Below, in pieces: positions 45,308 to 56,168 of a stretch of 64,000 nucleotides of DNA (its first letter is position 1; each line of letters starts with the position of its first letter). The notes under the pieces are model-generated. The model saw only the letters and a program-made list of their open reading frames with translations, was not told the origin of the DNA and made no database searches. Made by a program: the position numbers and the translations under genes. This DNA is from Anniella stebbinsi (taxonomy: Eukaryota; Chordata; Lepidosauria; Squamata; Anniellidae), in assembly GCA_029215795.1 (NCBI GenBank), contig JARDYH010000007.1, forward strand, positions 97,293,263 through 97,357,262, read 5' to 3'.

Positions 45308-45667
45308 GAGCATCATCAGATGGGGGGAAATCACATTTCCTTACCATCGCTTTCCTCCCAGCTTTTGTCCCACAATACTTTCTCTTTCTTCACACAGGGG
45401 AAGAAAGAGGAAGTAAACAATGACCATGTGGCCCATTCCGTGGGCATTTTTATTGCGTTGCTTTTCCTGCACACAGCAGGAAATGGCGGAACATTTCGTT
45501 TAAAAACAACAACACAGATTTACCGGGGTCTGTTTTGTGATGGAACAAAGGCCAGAAAGAGCAGGTGATGCACAGGAGGTGAACGTCATAATCGTCTTGA
45601 GAACGCACGAAAAAAATGTGAGTGGGCAGCAAGGAGCGTGCAATAAAACACTTGTCTGATGATGCTC
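45308..45667. repeat. MITE family C, complete 360-bp copy
   Basis: A perfect 13-bp terminal inverted repeat, GAGCATCATCAGA at 45,308-45,320 and TCTGATGATGCTC at 45,655-45,667. The inner part matches 12,419-12,695 in reverse. Non-coding. Flanking octamers (TGATCTTG, TTAGTGCC) do not match, so the superfamily is open; hAT is only a guess. Confidence 0.82.
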
Positions 45668-46248
45668 TTAGTGCCAAGCTTACTTCAAATGTTCTCCAAG
45701 AAAGCTTGGACAGACTGGGAGCTGATTCAAGCTCCTCTACATCTTACCACTTAAACTAAGACATGCAGCGTGGATGCTGTGGATGCTTTAGTGCTGCCTG
45801 GGGGAGGGGCAACATTCCAAGTGCTGGTGTGGAAAACCATCAAGGAGAATCCATGCCAAGAGCCTCTAAAGAGCAACCTGTGTGACACACATGAGCTCTG
45901 AAGCCTGACTCAGCAGTTCAAAGCATTTGCTTCCATTCAGAAATCCATCATGATCACCTAGAAACACAAAGAAGGCCTGGCTCTCCTTGCTCAGGTGTCC
46001 ACTATGAACTTGCATCGTCAGGACAAGTTAGCGATGCTGCTTCCTCCTCTGTTCATTGTGACTTTCTCCCCAACTCATGACTTGCCTCACACTGCTGTAT
46101 ACTCTGTGGGCTGATGCTTGGGCTAATTGGCAGGGCCAGGCAAAGCAAGGCAAGCCCCTTCATGAGAGAGAAACTCGTGCCTGGCCACTTGGCTGCAGGG
46201 CCAGGAAGATGGGAACTTGCTGAATAGAGTGGCTGACAAACTACAACA

Positions 46249-46316
<68 letters not shown>

Positions 46317-47511
46317 AATTTTTAAAGATAACCTGGAGGCAAATAGAATATTTATAGTTGCAGCTCACTCATAAACCCCCAAATATGTCTAATGAGGTGG
46401 AATAGCAAAATGGTTGAGCCCTGCCTGATGGCTTCCCAGTACTCAACACAGACCTTGAATCTTCAGCTGTGCAAGTGCTGCAGGCAAATCTCCTAGAAGT
46501 CACAGAGTGTGTATATAGGGGTGGGTGGGCGGCATCACAGCCACCATACCCCAGTGGAATTCAGCCACAAAAATGCCAATTCAGGGAAAATGAGGAGGGG
46601 ATTAACAAAAGGAGTTGCTGTGGCCATGAGGCTGGATGAATGAGCTTCTTTCTCCTCAGTTCACCCAAGTGGTAGCCAGTGCCAGTGCAGAAAGAGGTGC
46701 CGCGGGGCTTGGATGCTCCTCAGCAACCCTTGCATAGCACCTACAACAGGCCAGGAACTGAGAGAGGCCAGGAGGGCAGCAGCCCTAACTAACAAGTACC
46801 AAAGAGGCTATGAAACCTCTAGCTTTTGCCATAAGGGGATGAAAGAAAGTCATCCTCTGACAACAGCATTAAGAAACTCTTTAACTTCACTGGAGCTATT
46901 TTCTTATTCTCATTTTTTGAGACCAAAGCCACCAGCTTGCCCCATCAGCTTCATGATGTTCTGACCTCATTCTGTCATGGAACAGTGGTGTGCAGTGGTA
47001 AATGTTGACGTGCAGGTGCTCATCATGACCGTTCCCATAGTCACACCCCTGAGGAGAATCCCAAAGTGCAGCTAGTGTGGAACCATTTCAGGTAGCCTGG
47101 TGGAATGGCTGCTGATAGGTTACAGTGGAGGCTTAAGGAAGCTGGTTTCTCAACAGAGGGGAACGACTAGCCCTGCTCTCATCTCTCCTTCTGCTCCTGA
47201 TGGGACAGTGGTGGAGAGTCAGAGTTTGAAGAGCATCACCCAGCTCATTTGACGACAATGTATTTGTCTTGAAATCTTGAACAAAGGATTAAGAATGTTT
47301 GGTGTGGGAAGGGGGGAGAGTAGAGCTGCAGCATTACTCAATCAATCAATTCATTGTCAAAAATGTTTGGGATTGTTTAAAATTATCCTCTTATTAATCA
47401 AGCACCACTCCCTGACACACACAAACATCAGTCTCTTCTCTTCTGTGGAGGTTCATCACCTTTGCTGGAAGTGAGATGCATTCTGGGCACAGGATATATG
47501 CCTCATACATA
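45668..47511. other. Unassigned stretch, 1.8 kb, with (GA)n
   Basis: 46,252-46,314 is an uninterrupted (GA)n run of about 31 units. No gene or repeat named elsewhere. Confidence 0.55.
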
Positions 47512-47920
47512 GCATCACAGAATAGTAGAGTTGAGAGGAGCCTATAAAGCCATCGAGTCCAACCCCCTGCTCAATGCAGGAATCCTCCTTAAAGCATGCC
47601 TGACTGATGGTTGTCCAGCTGCCTCTTGAAGGCCTCTAATGTGGGAGAGCCCATAACCTCCCTAGGTCATTGGTTCCATTGTCCTGGTCCTCCTCTGTGT
47701 GGCAACATTTCAAGTATTTGAAGAGTGCTATCATGTCTCCCCTCAGTCTTCTCTTCTCAAGGTTAAACATGCCCAGTTCTTTTAGTCTCTCCTCATAGGG
47801 CTTTGTTTCCAGGCCCCTGATCATCCTCATTGTCCTCTTCTGAAACCCCTGCAGCATGTCTGGATCCTTCTTGAAGTGTGGAGCCCAAAACTGGACACAA
47901 TACTCAAGATGAAGCCACCA
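47512..47920 (-). mobile_element. CR1 3' fragment (CR1-e)
   Basis: Terminal block CACAGAATAGTAGAGTTG at the left, then minus-strand C-terminal RT codons ([38 protein letters not shown]). 0.4 kb, 5'-truncated. A piece of CR1 5' UTR in the opposite orientation starts within a few bases of its right end. Confidence 0.88.
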
Positions 47921-47921
47921 G

Positions 47922-48035
47922 CTGGACTAGAGGGTACATTAGGAAGCCAGCTCCCAGAGAGAGAGCAATCAGAGCCAGCAAATAGGGAGAGCAAACAGAA
48001 GTTTGCCAGGGGGAGTGTAGTGGAAGAGGAGACCG
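47922..48035 (+). mobile_element. CR1 5' UTR piece, inverted against CR1-e
   Basis: GGAAGCCAGCTCCCAGAGAG ... GGGAGAGCAAACAGAAGTTTG matches 49,335-49,420 and the beginning of CR1-b. Cut on the right by MITE A. Confidence 0.75.
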
Positions 48036-48037
48036 AG

Positions 48038-49076
48038 GCCCCCTCTACAAGAGTTCGCTTTGACACCCAGTTCCCTGATTATGCGCATTTCCTGATAAGC
48101 GCATTTACACCTAATACCTATACACGAAAGGCATTGAAGCGCATTACTGGCTGTATGAAACACTCTTTAAAGTTGTTTACATGCTGAGAATTGCATGCAA
48201 ATGTTGCTGAAAGTAATGCGCTTTGTCCCAGGGAACTGCCCAAACAGGGTTCCCTCCCTTTATTTTCCCCGCCCACCAGAATCTTCCACCTTTGATTACC
48301 TAGATTACATGCCGGTAATGACTTGGTTAACCTGTTCGGCTACCTCTCCCCCCACTTTGCCCAATTGCCATTTGAAGTGAACTGCTCAGGAGTAAATGGG
48401 AATGTGCTTCGCACACATGTACGCCAAAACAGACAGGGGGATGCTGCTTCGTTCCTTCCCCCTCCTCTTCCCAGCAAGCTCAACCATTGTAAAACATACA
48501 CATACACACACACACACATAGAGCTCATGTCAGGAACCCAGCAAGAAGTGAGGGGACAGTATGTCTAAGTTGATTGCTAATTATGTGCACATGTGCACAT
48601 CCTTCCTACCCCCTTTACTTCTTGTGAAACCACTTCCATCTCATGTCTCCATGAACAAAATATTCCATCAGGGAAGTTAAAATAAACTTTATTTTCAGTT
48701 CACATTGGGTCACCTCTTCCTGGAGCTTCCATCCAGAGAGACGGAGAACAAGGAGGAAGTTGCTAGGAGGAGCAGGAAATAAAACTAAATGAAAAAGTGG
48801 GAGGTTTTCCCAGCGAAGGGGCAGTTCTGTGCATGACATCAAGACCACAGTCTGCCCACTCTGATCATTAATGTGCCTCCTCAGAAAGTTGTTTACACAG
48901 ACATAAGGCACTCTTACTCCTGCGGTAAATTAAAAGTAGCTATTTAACACACATTTGATAATGCGTATAATCTGAACTAAAAAGCACCTGGACCCCTGAT
49001 TTGCACTCCGCTCTTGTAGAGGTAAATTTGGTAATGCACCTTGAAAGAGCTTTAAATCACTCTTGTAGAGGCACCC
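48038..49076 (-). repeat. MITE family A copy 4, split by ~650 bp of other sequence
   Basis: 48,038-48,235 is the reverse complement of the right half of the family (GGCCCCCTCTACAAGAG ... GATTATGCGCATTT ... AAGCGCATTACTGG). 48,885-49,076 is that of the left half (CTCTTGTAGAGGTAAATTT, ACTCTTGTAGAGGCACCCC). The middle part (about 48,236-48,884, with a short (CA)n at 48,500) is not found in the other copies and is either an insertion or the core of a longer parent element. Confidence 0.75.
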
Positions 49077-49169
49077 CAAGGCAAAGAGGAGTGAGGCCTC
49101 AAGGAAATCCAGGAGGCTGCCTATTCAAAGTGGTCATGTGCTCACCATGTCCTCCTGAGTGCTGGTTTA

Positions 49170-49432
49170 AGGGGTGTGTCCTGAAAGTTTCTGCTAAAAA
49201 CAGCTAAAAGCTGCTGCTGGGCCTGAAGGGGTGTGGCCTGATTGCTCCTAGCAGCTGAGTAGGCGGGGAGATTCATTCTGTTTCCTGACTCCTAGCTGAG
49301 CACAGCAGAGAAAGCTGCCTCAGCTGTACTAGAAGGTCCATCAGGAAGCCAGGTGCCAAAGAGCGAGAGATCAGAGCGAGTGAACAGGGAGAGCAAACAG
49401 GAGTTTGTCAGGGGGAGTTTGCGTGCTGTCTC
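49170..49432 (+). mobile_element. CR1 5' UTR fragment
   Basis: GAGCGAGAGATCAGAGCGAG, GAACAGGGAGAGCAAACAGG and GTTTGTCAGGGGGAGTT match the starts of CR1-b and the piece at 47,922. The upstream part from 49,170 (GCTAAAAACAGCTAAAAGC) is probably the true 5' end. The body of the element is absent. Confidence 0.65.
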
Positions 49433-50559
49433 CAACCTCAGATTCAGGTGTACAAACTATCTTGTGGGCCCCCAGATGTTGTCGAGGGGCCAAAGAATTG
49501 CTCTTGTCATGTACTATTGTAAAAGCTGCATATATTTTTGGCTTATTGTTGCTATGATCATCAACTCCAGAAGCTCAAATTGGCTGCATATCCTTCATCA
49601 TGTAAAAAAATCCCTGTGGGTACACTCTCAAATGATTTCACTTTTCATTGCCCCACATCATCACATTGCTGACCCACCTTCATTTCAACCACTTCTAGCC
49701 CCTCAGTGGTCTCTGAAGTTGTTCTTCTCTAGATGCTTCCAAGCTACTTTGCTGGTTCCTCCGCAAAGTCTGCCTGATGGAGATGCTGAGGTCCCAGGAT
49801 CACCTTTCCCCACAACATATGCAGCTTTGATGCACAGTGATCATATCTGCTGCCTCACCTCACTACAGTAAATGTGAATACATTTGTCATGTAAATAATG
49901 AATGGTAATTTAAATATGTATTTGTTGTTGGGGCAAGGCTTTTTATCAGGCATTTGAGGATATATTTGTAAAATCTGATATATTCCACCAAGCATGATGT
50001 TATCCTAAAATAGCAGCAACCCCACTGCATGGAGCAAGAAGCGATATGGATCGCCAGTTGACAGGTAGCAAATCTATAACTGTAATAGGCCCGCGATTTC
50101 ATAGATGAGTGCTGCACATGAGAAGTGTAAAACAACATGGGAAGCATTCATTTAATCTGAGTAATGCCTCTATTTCTATCTATTATATATGTAGACTTTT
50201 CTTAAAGGGAACCCATTGGCACCACCCTGAGTTGGATGCTGGCCCAGTGCTGAAACGGCTGCCGCTGCTTTGCCCCCAGGCACAGTAGGCAGCATCCTGT
50301 CCTCACCCATCAGCAGCTCAACCACCTGTGCTCTCAGTCTTGGAAACAATAAGGAACTGAAGCAAAATGTGGCTGCTGCCACCAGCCAGAGGACCAAGGG
50401 CCCCTGGGAGGTCACAGCCCCTCCCTGCTGGAAAGAACTCTCTTCCCATGCTGCCTTTCCTCCCCAGTCTCTCTTCCTGGTGCTGGGGGGGGGAGGGGCT
50501 TGCAGGCTCTCTAGTGCAACTCACTGATCGATGCAGGAGGGCTACAGCATCCACTACAG
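49433..50559. other. Unassigned stretch, 1.1 kb
   Basis: No gene recognised. The open frame continuing from the CR1 UTR at 49,353-49,871 has no motif beyond that UTR. Confidence 0.5.
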
Positions 50560-50705
50560 AGACCTTCTGAGTCTCTGCTTACGTAACTGGTTTCATTGTC
50601 GGATTGCTCTTACTATGAAGACGTTTCCCTGAATGTTCAACCAAAATCTGACCTCCTGTAACTTAAGTCCTGCCCTTTAGGAGAGCAGAGAACAAGTCAG
50701 TGCCC
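50560..50705 (-). mobile_element. Ancient CR1 3' scrap
   Basis: GGTTTCATTGTCGGATTGCTC and ACCTCCTGTAACTTAAGTCCTGCC follow the CR1-d pattern (GTTTCCATTGTCATACAGCTC, TTCCTGTAACTTGAGCCC) with many differences. Confidence 0.6.
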
Positions 50706-51061
50706 TATGATTCTGTAATTTGTAGTGTCTCTATTAAATGGTGACCCAACTGGATGGTTTAATTTTTTAAAATATTTATGCACCACTTATAAAACATTAG
50801 GTGTTTTATGGTGATAACAACATTTTAAAGAATTAAATTATTTTAATATAGCTAAGAACGAGGAAAAAATGGAAGATTCCAATTTGCTAAGAATGTCAAT
50901 GGGAATAGTGAAATCATGAGATGGAGAAATGGAAGACAAGAGGAACCAAGATTTATGACTAAATGGGGTCCTTTGATTAGGTTTTGGATTGCCAAATATA
51001 AGAACAATGTACATGTTTGTTCTATATTGTGATTATTTTGAAATTATTGGTACATTTTTGC
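50706..51061. other. Unassigned AT-rich stretch
   Basis: About 355 bp, nothing recognised. Confidence 0.5.
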
Positions 51062-51200
51062 AGATATTGACTGATTGATTCATTCATTCATTTTATATAC
51101 CACAAAACTTGCAGCTGCTCCTAGAATGGTTTACAATTATAAAAACAAAATGATAAAATAACCAAAATGATAAACACAACAGAAGTAAGACCTCAGGAGT
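51062..51200 (-). mobile_element. L2-like 3' end with (GAAT)n tail
   Basis: On the minus strand: TTGTAAACCATTCTAGGAGC, a loop, TTTTGTGGTATATAAAATGAATGAATGAAT. Same layout as other L2 tails with stem bases ACCA/TGGT. Short and old. Confidence 0.55.
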
Positions 51201-51284
51201 AAGGGGTCGCAGAGCATGTCGTTCCAGTCTGCTGTTTTAGAATGTTAAAAAAAGCTCCTGAGTGTCCACACTATTAAAAGTCAG
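51201..51284. other. Short unassigned spacer
   Basis: Nothing recognised; the stretch 51,421-51,904 on the far side of the repeat holds a (GT)n at 51,508-51,526 and no gene. Confidence 0.5.
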
Positions 51285-51420
51285 TTCTGTAGGTGTTTAC
51301 TCAGAAGTAAGCCTCTCTCTGTTCAATGGAGTTTACTTAAAGGTAAGCATGCATTGGATTTTAGTATGATTTAGATGTAAATGCAGTTGAAATCAATGGG
51401 ATTTATTCTTGAGTAAGGAA
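51285..51420. repeat. Interspersed repeat with TTACTCAGAAGTAAG core
   Basis: GTGTTTACTCAGAAGTAAGCC, CAATGGAGTTTACTTAAAGG and a later ATGGGATTTATTCTTGAGTAAG form a family I have seen as abundant in reptile DNA but cannot name; a related scrap (TACTTACTTCTGAGTAAACA) is at 23,801. The inverted core TTACT...AGTAA is palindromic. Confidence 0.5.
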
Positions 51421-51904
51421 ATCAAGCCCCGGCAATAAACAAGCTCCATTGAGCACCCACCCACACCCCTCCGATTCTGTCTTAATCCACCCCTGCGTAG
51501 AATCATAGGGTGTGTGTGTGTGTGTGTCAATGGGAAGGAATGATTTGAGGGAGGGAATTAAAAATTCCCCCAAAATTAAAGGATGAACCAATTTGATTCA
51601 AACTTGGCATGCCTAAAGCCCTACTTAAGAGTGCTCACAGTCCCAAGTTTCATCTCTTTATCTTTAAAAATGAGGGAGCTGCAGGCAAGGAGGGTGGAGT
51701 TGGAGCAATAAAAGCATGTTAGCTCCACTCAGCACAAGTCTGTTTGACAGGGCATGGAGGAGAACCACCCTGCCTTCCTCTTTCATCAGCAAGCTCTTCC
51801 TTCAAAGCACACGCCCCCAACATAGGAAATAGTGAGAGGGCAGTACTACATGGGGGCTGAAGGGCACTGTAATTCAGTTTGGGGGGAATAATCCAGACTT
51901 TCCC

Positions 51905-52465
51905 CATATTATTATTATTATTATTATTATTAATAATAATAATAATAATAATAATAATCTTTACTTGTATCCCACCTTTTGCCCAATACTGGGTCCCAAG
52001 GCAGCTTTACAAAATTAAAACGTATACAGTAAAAAACTATAAACAGACCTATACAAACATTAAAAATATAATTAAATAGGTTTCAATATTAAAACATTTC
52101 AACATTTAAAATACATATTAAATTTTAGAAGTCTTAAACATAGATGGAGATCCACATTATTCACCAAAGGCCTGCCAGAATAAAAAAGTTTTTGCCTGTC
52201 TCCGAAAGTGTAGTACAGAGGGAGCCAGCCTAGCCTCCTTAGGAAGGGAGTTCCAGAGCCTTGAAGCAGCTACTGAGAAGGCCCTCTCCCGCATATACAT
52301 CAGGTGTGCCTGGGATGTTGGTGGGACTGAGAGAAAGGCCTTCCCAGAAGATCTCAGAGCATGGGCAGGCTCATATGGAAGAATACGGTCTTTCAGATAA
52401 ACTGGACCAGAGCTATATAGGGCTTTATAGGTGATAACCAGCACTTTGAATTGTGCCCAAAAACA
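51905..52465 (-). mobile_element. L2-like LINE 3' end (L2-F)
   Basis: Minus-strand frame 52,444-52,157: VITYKALYSSGPVYLKDRIL, EPAHALRSSGKAFLSVP and WNSLPKEARLAPSVLHFRRQ, the L2 C-terminal domain. Then a UTR ending CTGCCTTGGGACCCAGTATTGGG ... ACAAGTAAAGATTATTATTATT, a 3' end unlike the other two L2 types. (ATT)n/(AAT)n tail at 51,908-51,958 changes phase midway. Confidence 0.85.
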
Positions 52466-52574
52466 TGAAAAAGGGAGGGGAAGAGGCAGGGTGTCTGCAG
52501 GACAGGCACAATATCATCTGAGTGCCGTGCTGCAAAACCACAACCCAGGCATGATGAGAGTGCGAGAAAACGCT
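52466..52574. other. Spacer between L2-F and CR1-f
   Basis: About 110 bp. May still be old L2-F coding sequence (minus) or the start of CR1-f; neither is clear. Confidence 0.4.
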
Positions 52575-53362
52575 GGTGTGATGGAGCTCTATGACCCCCA
52601 CCCCCCGGCAAAAGTGAAGTACAAGCTGAAGGGCCAGGATTACAGTTTGAGATTGATGGTCAAGGAACATCTAATTTCTTTGAACAAGTTCAAATCTCCA
52701 GGGATGAAGGAGCTAGTAGAAGAACTCTCAGAACCACAGTCTATTATCTTTGCTAAATCATGGAAAATGGATGAAGTGTTGGACGACTGGAGAAGTGCTA
52801 ATATTGTCCCTATCTTCAAAAAGGTCAAAAAGGAGGAACCTGGGAGCTGCAGACCAGTCAGTCTGACAGCCATCCCTGGGAAATGTTTGGAGCAGGTTAT
52901 AAAGAAGTCAATCTGTAAGCACCTTGAATGCAATGCAGTGATTACTAGAAGCCAGCATGGATTTGTCAAGGACAAATCATGCCAGACTAATCTGATCTCA
53001 TTTTTTGATTGGGTAACCTCTCTTGTGGACTGTGGGAATGCTGTGGACATAATATATCTTGACTTCAGCAAAGCTTTTGACAAAGTGCCCCATGACACTC
53101 CTTGATCATTCCAGAGTGCAAGATGTGGAATAATGGGCTTAAGTTACAGGAAGCCAGATTCCGGCTGGACATCAGAAAAAACTTCTTGACTGTTAGAGCA
53201 GTATGACATTGAAACCAATGACCTAGGGGGGGTCGAGGGCTCCCCCACATTGGAGGCATTCATGATGCAGCTGGACAACCATCTGTCAGATATGCTTTAA
53301 GGTGGATTCCTGCATCAAGCAGGGGGTTGGACTTGATGGCCTTATAGGCCCCTTCTAACTCT
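52575..53362 (+). mobile_element. CR1 LINE RT fragment cut by an L1 (CR1-f)
   Basis: One open frame to 53,105 with KYKLKGQDYSLRLMVKEHLI, LDDWRSANIVPIFKK, GSCRPVSLTAIPGKCLEQVI, TRSQHGFVKDKSCQTNLISF and IIYLDFSKAFDKVPHD. Right after PHD the sequence jumps to the element's 3' end (SFQSARCGIMGLSYRKPDS in another frame), so ~700 bp including the catalytic FADD are deleted. It stops at GGCCCCTTCTAACTC, 15-20 bp before the usual CR1 end, where an L1 poly(T) begins. Confidence 0.9.
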
Positions 53363-54446
53363 TTTTTTAAAATTATTTATTAATTTTACATAACACAAAC
53401 AATCAAAAAACAACTTAACTAATAAGTGCACCCCCCATTTGATCTAACCAAAACTTGATTATACATCCTTCCAAAACTGTAATGAGTCCTGTAAAGGTGT
53501 ACACCCTTTCCCTTTTTAAATACAAAATCTACAAATATACCCCAAACATCTTCAAGGTCATTTCTTTTCAATAAACCCCTTTTAACCTTAATACTACTAG
53601 TTAACTTGTCATTAATCGCGATATCCCATACTTCTTTATACCATTCTGTCATTTGGTAATTACCTTGTATTTTCTATTTCCTAGCTATCATTAATCTTGC
53701 TGCTGTCATTAAGTTTGTAATTAAATCTTTAACATTTTGCATCCCCTCATCTTTATTATAAATTGATAATAATGCTACCCTGGGGCATACCTCTAAATTT
53801 AAACCAGTTATTTCATTTATCTCCTTAAATATACTTTGCCAAAATTTTTGTACATATTCACAAGACCACCACATATGAATATAGGTGTCAATTTCCTGGC
53901 ACCCTCTCCAACATAACTCCAGGTAATTTCTTATCAATCTGGTTTAATCTTACTGGTATTAATACCACCTCCAGACTAATTTATAATAATTCTCCTTTAT
54001 CCTTACTGACATAGTTTTCAATATACGCAAGTCCCATATCTTCTCGCAACTTTGATCACTTATTTGTTTGGTTATATCGTAATCCCATATTGATTTAAGA
54101 TGATCTTGTTGTTCTTCACCTTCTATCAATATTTTGTAAATTTCACTTGTCATACCTTTTATTATTTTATTTCCCCCTCCTCTTCTCTCTTTACAATCAT
54201 CTTTCCAAATCTTGTAAGATCTCTACATTCTTTATTTTTCTTTAACCGATTTTGCATCCATTGCTTTAGTTGTATACATTTAAACCACAATATATTTCTC
54301 CCTTTCAACAGTTCTTCTATTTGTTCTTTACTCATCATCTTTTCCACCCAATCTTTTATTTTTACAACCTTCTGTTTTCTTAATACTGTTTCTATTTATT
54401 TTTTAAAAAAAATTATTGGAAAATTCTCCATCAACACCACTGGAGT
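53363..54446 (-). mobile_element. L1-2, 3' segment (sense on minus strand)
   Basis: T-run at 53,363-53,371 is the poly(A) end. Minus-strand frames follow L1-1 ORF2 C-terminus: VEKMMSKEQIEELLKGRNIL (54,330), CWRGCQEIDTYIHMWWSCEY (53,910), EWYKEVWDIAINDKLTSSIK (53,640). Homology to L1-1 (34,390-34,470) persists to ACCACTGGAGT at about 54,446, where the orientation flips. Confidence 0.9.
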
Positions 54447-55650
54447 ATACTTTCTACTCACCAAGGTTTAAGAGTTATTCCAGGATTGATTATATTTTTG
54501 TGTCAAAGAATATGATGTCTAAACTTATAGACTGTGCTATAGGGGTAATTAAAGTCACAGACCATGCATTAATGACATTGGATATTAAAATGAAGAAGGA
54601 TTACAAACAAGTTAAGAGATGGAGAATCGATACAAGGCTATTAAATAATAAAAATATAGTGGAGAATATGAAAAAGAAATGCAGGAGATATGGGAAATTA
54701 ACGAAAAGGACTTAATCTCACAGGGGTTAACATGGGACATTATGAAGGCTGTGGTAAGAGGGATTTGTATCAGGGAAATGTGTACCCTAAGAAAACAACA
54801 AGAAGCACAAAATAAAAAGATTGAAAAGGAGGTAAGGGACTTAGAGGAGAAGCTAAGAGAGACAAAAGATAAATGCCTATTTGCCCAAATCCAAGCTAAG
54901 AAAAAAGAAATAGAGAGAGAAGAGTTAGAACAAGTCCAGAGGGATTTGCTATATTTAAGGAGGGATTTTTTTGAATATAGGGTCCACTCAGTCAAAAAAG
55001 GCTAAGAGCATGATAGGGACAATTAGAGATAAGACAGGGAAAAGTTGTAATTTAATGAAGGATAAATTAAATATATTTCAGGAGTTTTATAGAGAATTAT
55101 ATACATCAGATAGGAGATCACAGGTTAAGGTATTGGAATATGTAGAGAAGAATTGGAAAATAAGATTACAGGGGCAAGATAGGGATTATATGGAAGGATT
55201 AGTTACAGAGAAAGAAATAGAAGGAATTATTGCTAAATTAAAAGGAGGGAAATCTCCGGGATTGGATGGTTTGGGGCCGGAATATTATAAAGTTTTTAGA
55301 GGAATTTTAATACCAAGATTTAAAAAATTATTTAATAGTATAATAGAAGGGGGAAAGACCCCCCCCCCATCGTGGGATCATTCCTTGATCATATTAATCC
55401 CGAAACCAGGAAAGGATCTGACTGATCCAGCATCTTATAGACCAATATCCTTAATAAATCAAGACTCAAAAATATTTACAGCAATAATGGCAAAAAGGAT
55501 GAGTACGTTTATACATAAATATATTAGAAAGGATCAATGTGGATTTATCCCAGGAAGGCAAATGCCTAATTTAATTGGAAGATTTAAATATAATTAATAC
55601 TATTAAAAAAAGGAATTTAAAAGCAGGTTTATTAGTATTGGATATATTCA
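54447..55650 (+). mobile_element. L1-2, inverted 5' segment, first part
   Basis: Begins abruptly in the endonuclease C-terminus (TFYSPRFKSYSRIDYIFVSK, VTDHALMTLD), then a Lys/Glu-rich linker (54,679-55,005) and the RT: GGKSPGLDGLGPEYYK, ILIPKPGKDLTDPASYRPIS, KDQCGFIPGRQMPNL, LLVLDIF. The RT is cut at 55,650 by L2-D and resumes at 59,331. Opposite orientation to the 3' segment. Frames change near 54,700, 54,990 and 55,590, so non-coding now. Confidence 0.9.
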
Positions 55651-56163
55651 GGAGAACAGGACAGCGTGAGTGGGGGGAGGAGAAGGACAAGTGCAGCAAC
55701 ATCTTGCACGCCCCCCCACCTCCTTCTCTCTCTCTGCGTGCACGCGAGAGGTGACGGGGCAACGGAGGTAGCCATGAGCGGGCGCCAGGAGAACAGGATG
55801 GCATGAGTGGGGGGAGGAGAAGGACAAGTGCAGCGACATCTTGCACGCCCCCCCACCTCCTTCACCTCCTTCTCTCTCGCACACGCGTGCGAGAGGTGAC
55901 GGGGCAACGGAGGCAGCCGTGAGCGGGCGCCAGGAGAACAGGACGGTGTGAGTGGGGGGAGGAGAAGGACAAGTGCAGCGACATCTTGCACGCCCCCCCA
56001 CCTCCTTCTCTCTCTCTGCGTGCGCGCGAGAGGCGACGGGACAACGGAGACGTGAACGGGCGCCAGGAGAACAGGACGGCGTGAGTGGGGGGAGGAGAAG
56101 GACAAGTGCAGCTAACATCTTTGCACGCCCCCCACCTCCTCTTTTTCTCTCGCGCGCGGGCAA
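55651..56163 (+). repeat. Four tandem 5' monomers (133-145 bp) of L2-D
   Basis: Units start at GGAGAACAGG: 55,651, 55,788, 55,933 and 56,066 (periods 137, 145, 133); the last ends at the ORF start. Each has GTGAGTGGGGGGAGGAGAAG, GACAAGTGCAGC, CATCTTGCACGC, a C-run and a CTCTC/GCGCGC block ending ACGGGGCAACGGAG. GC-rich and CpG-rich. They resemble the tandem promoter monomers known from mouse L1, in a different LINE clade. Confidence 0.92.
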
Positions 56164-56168
56164 TTGAA

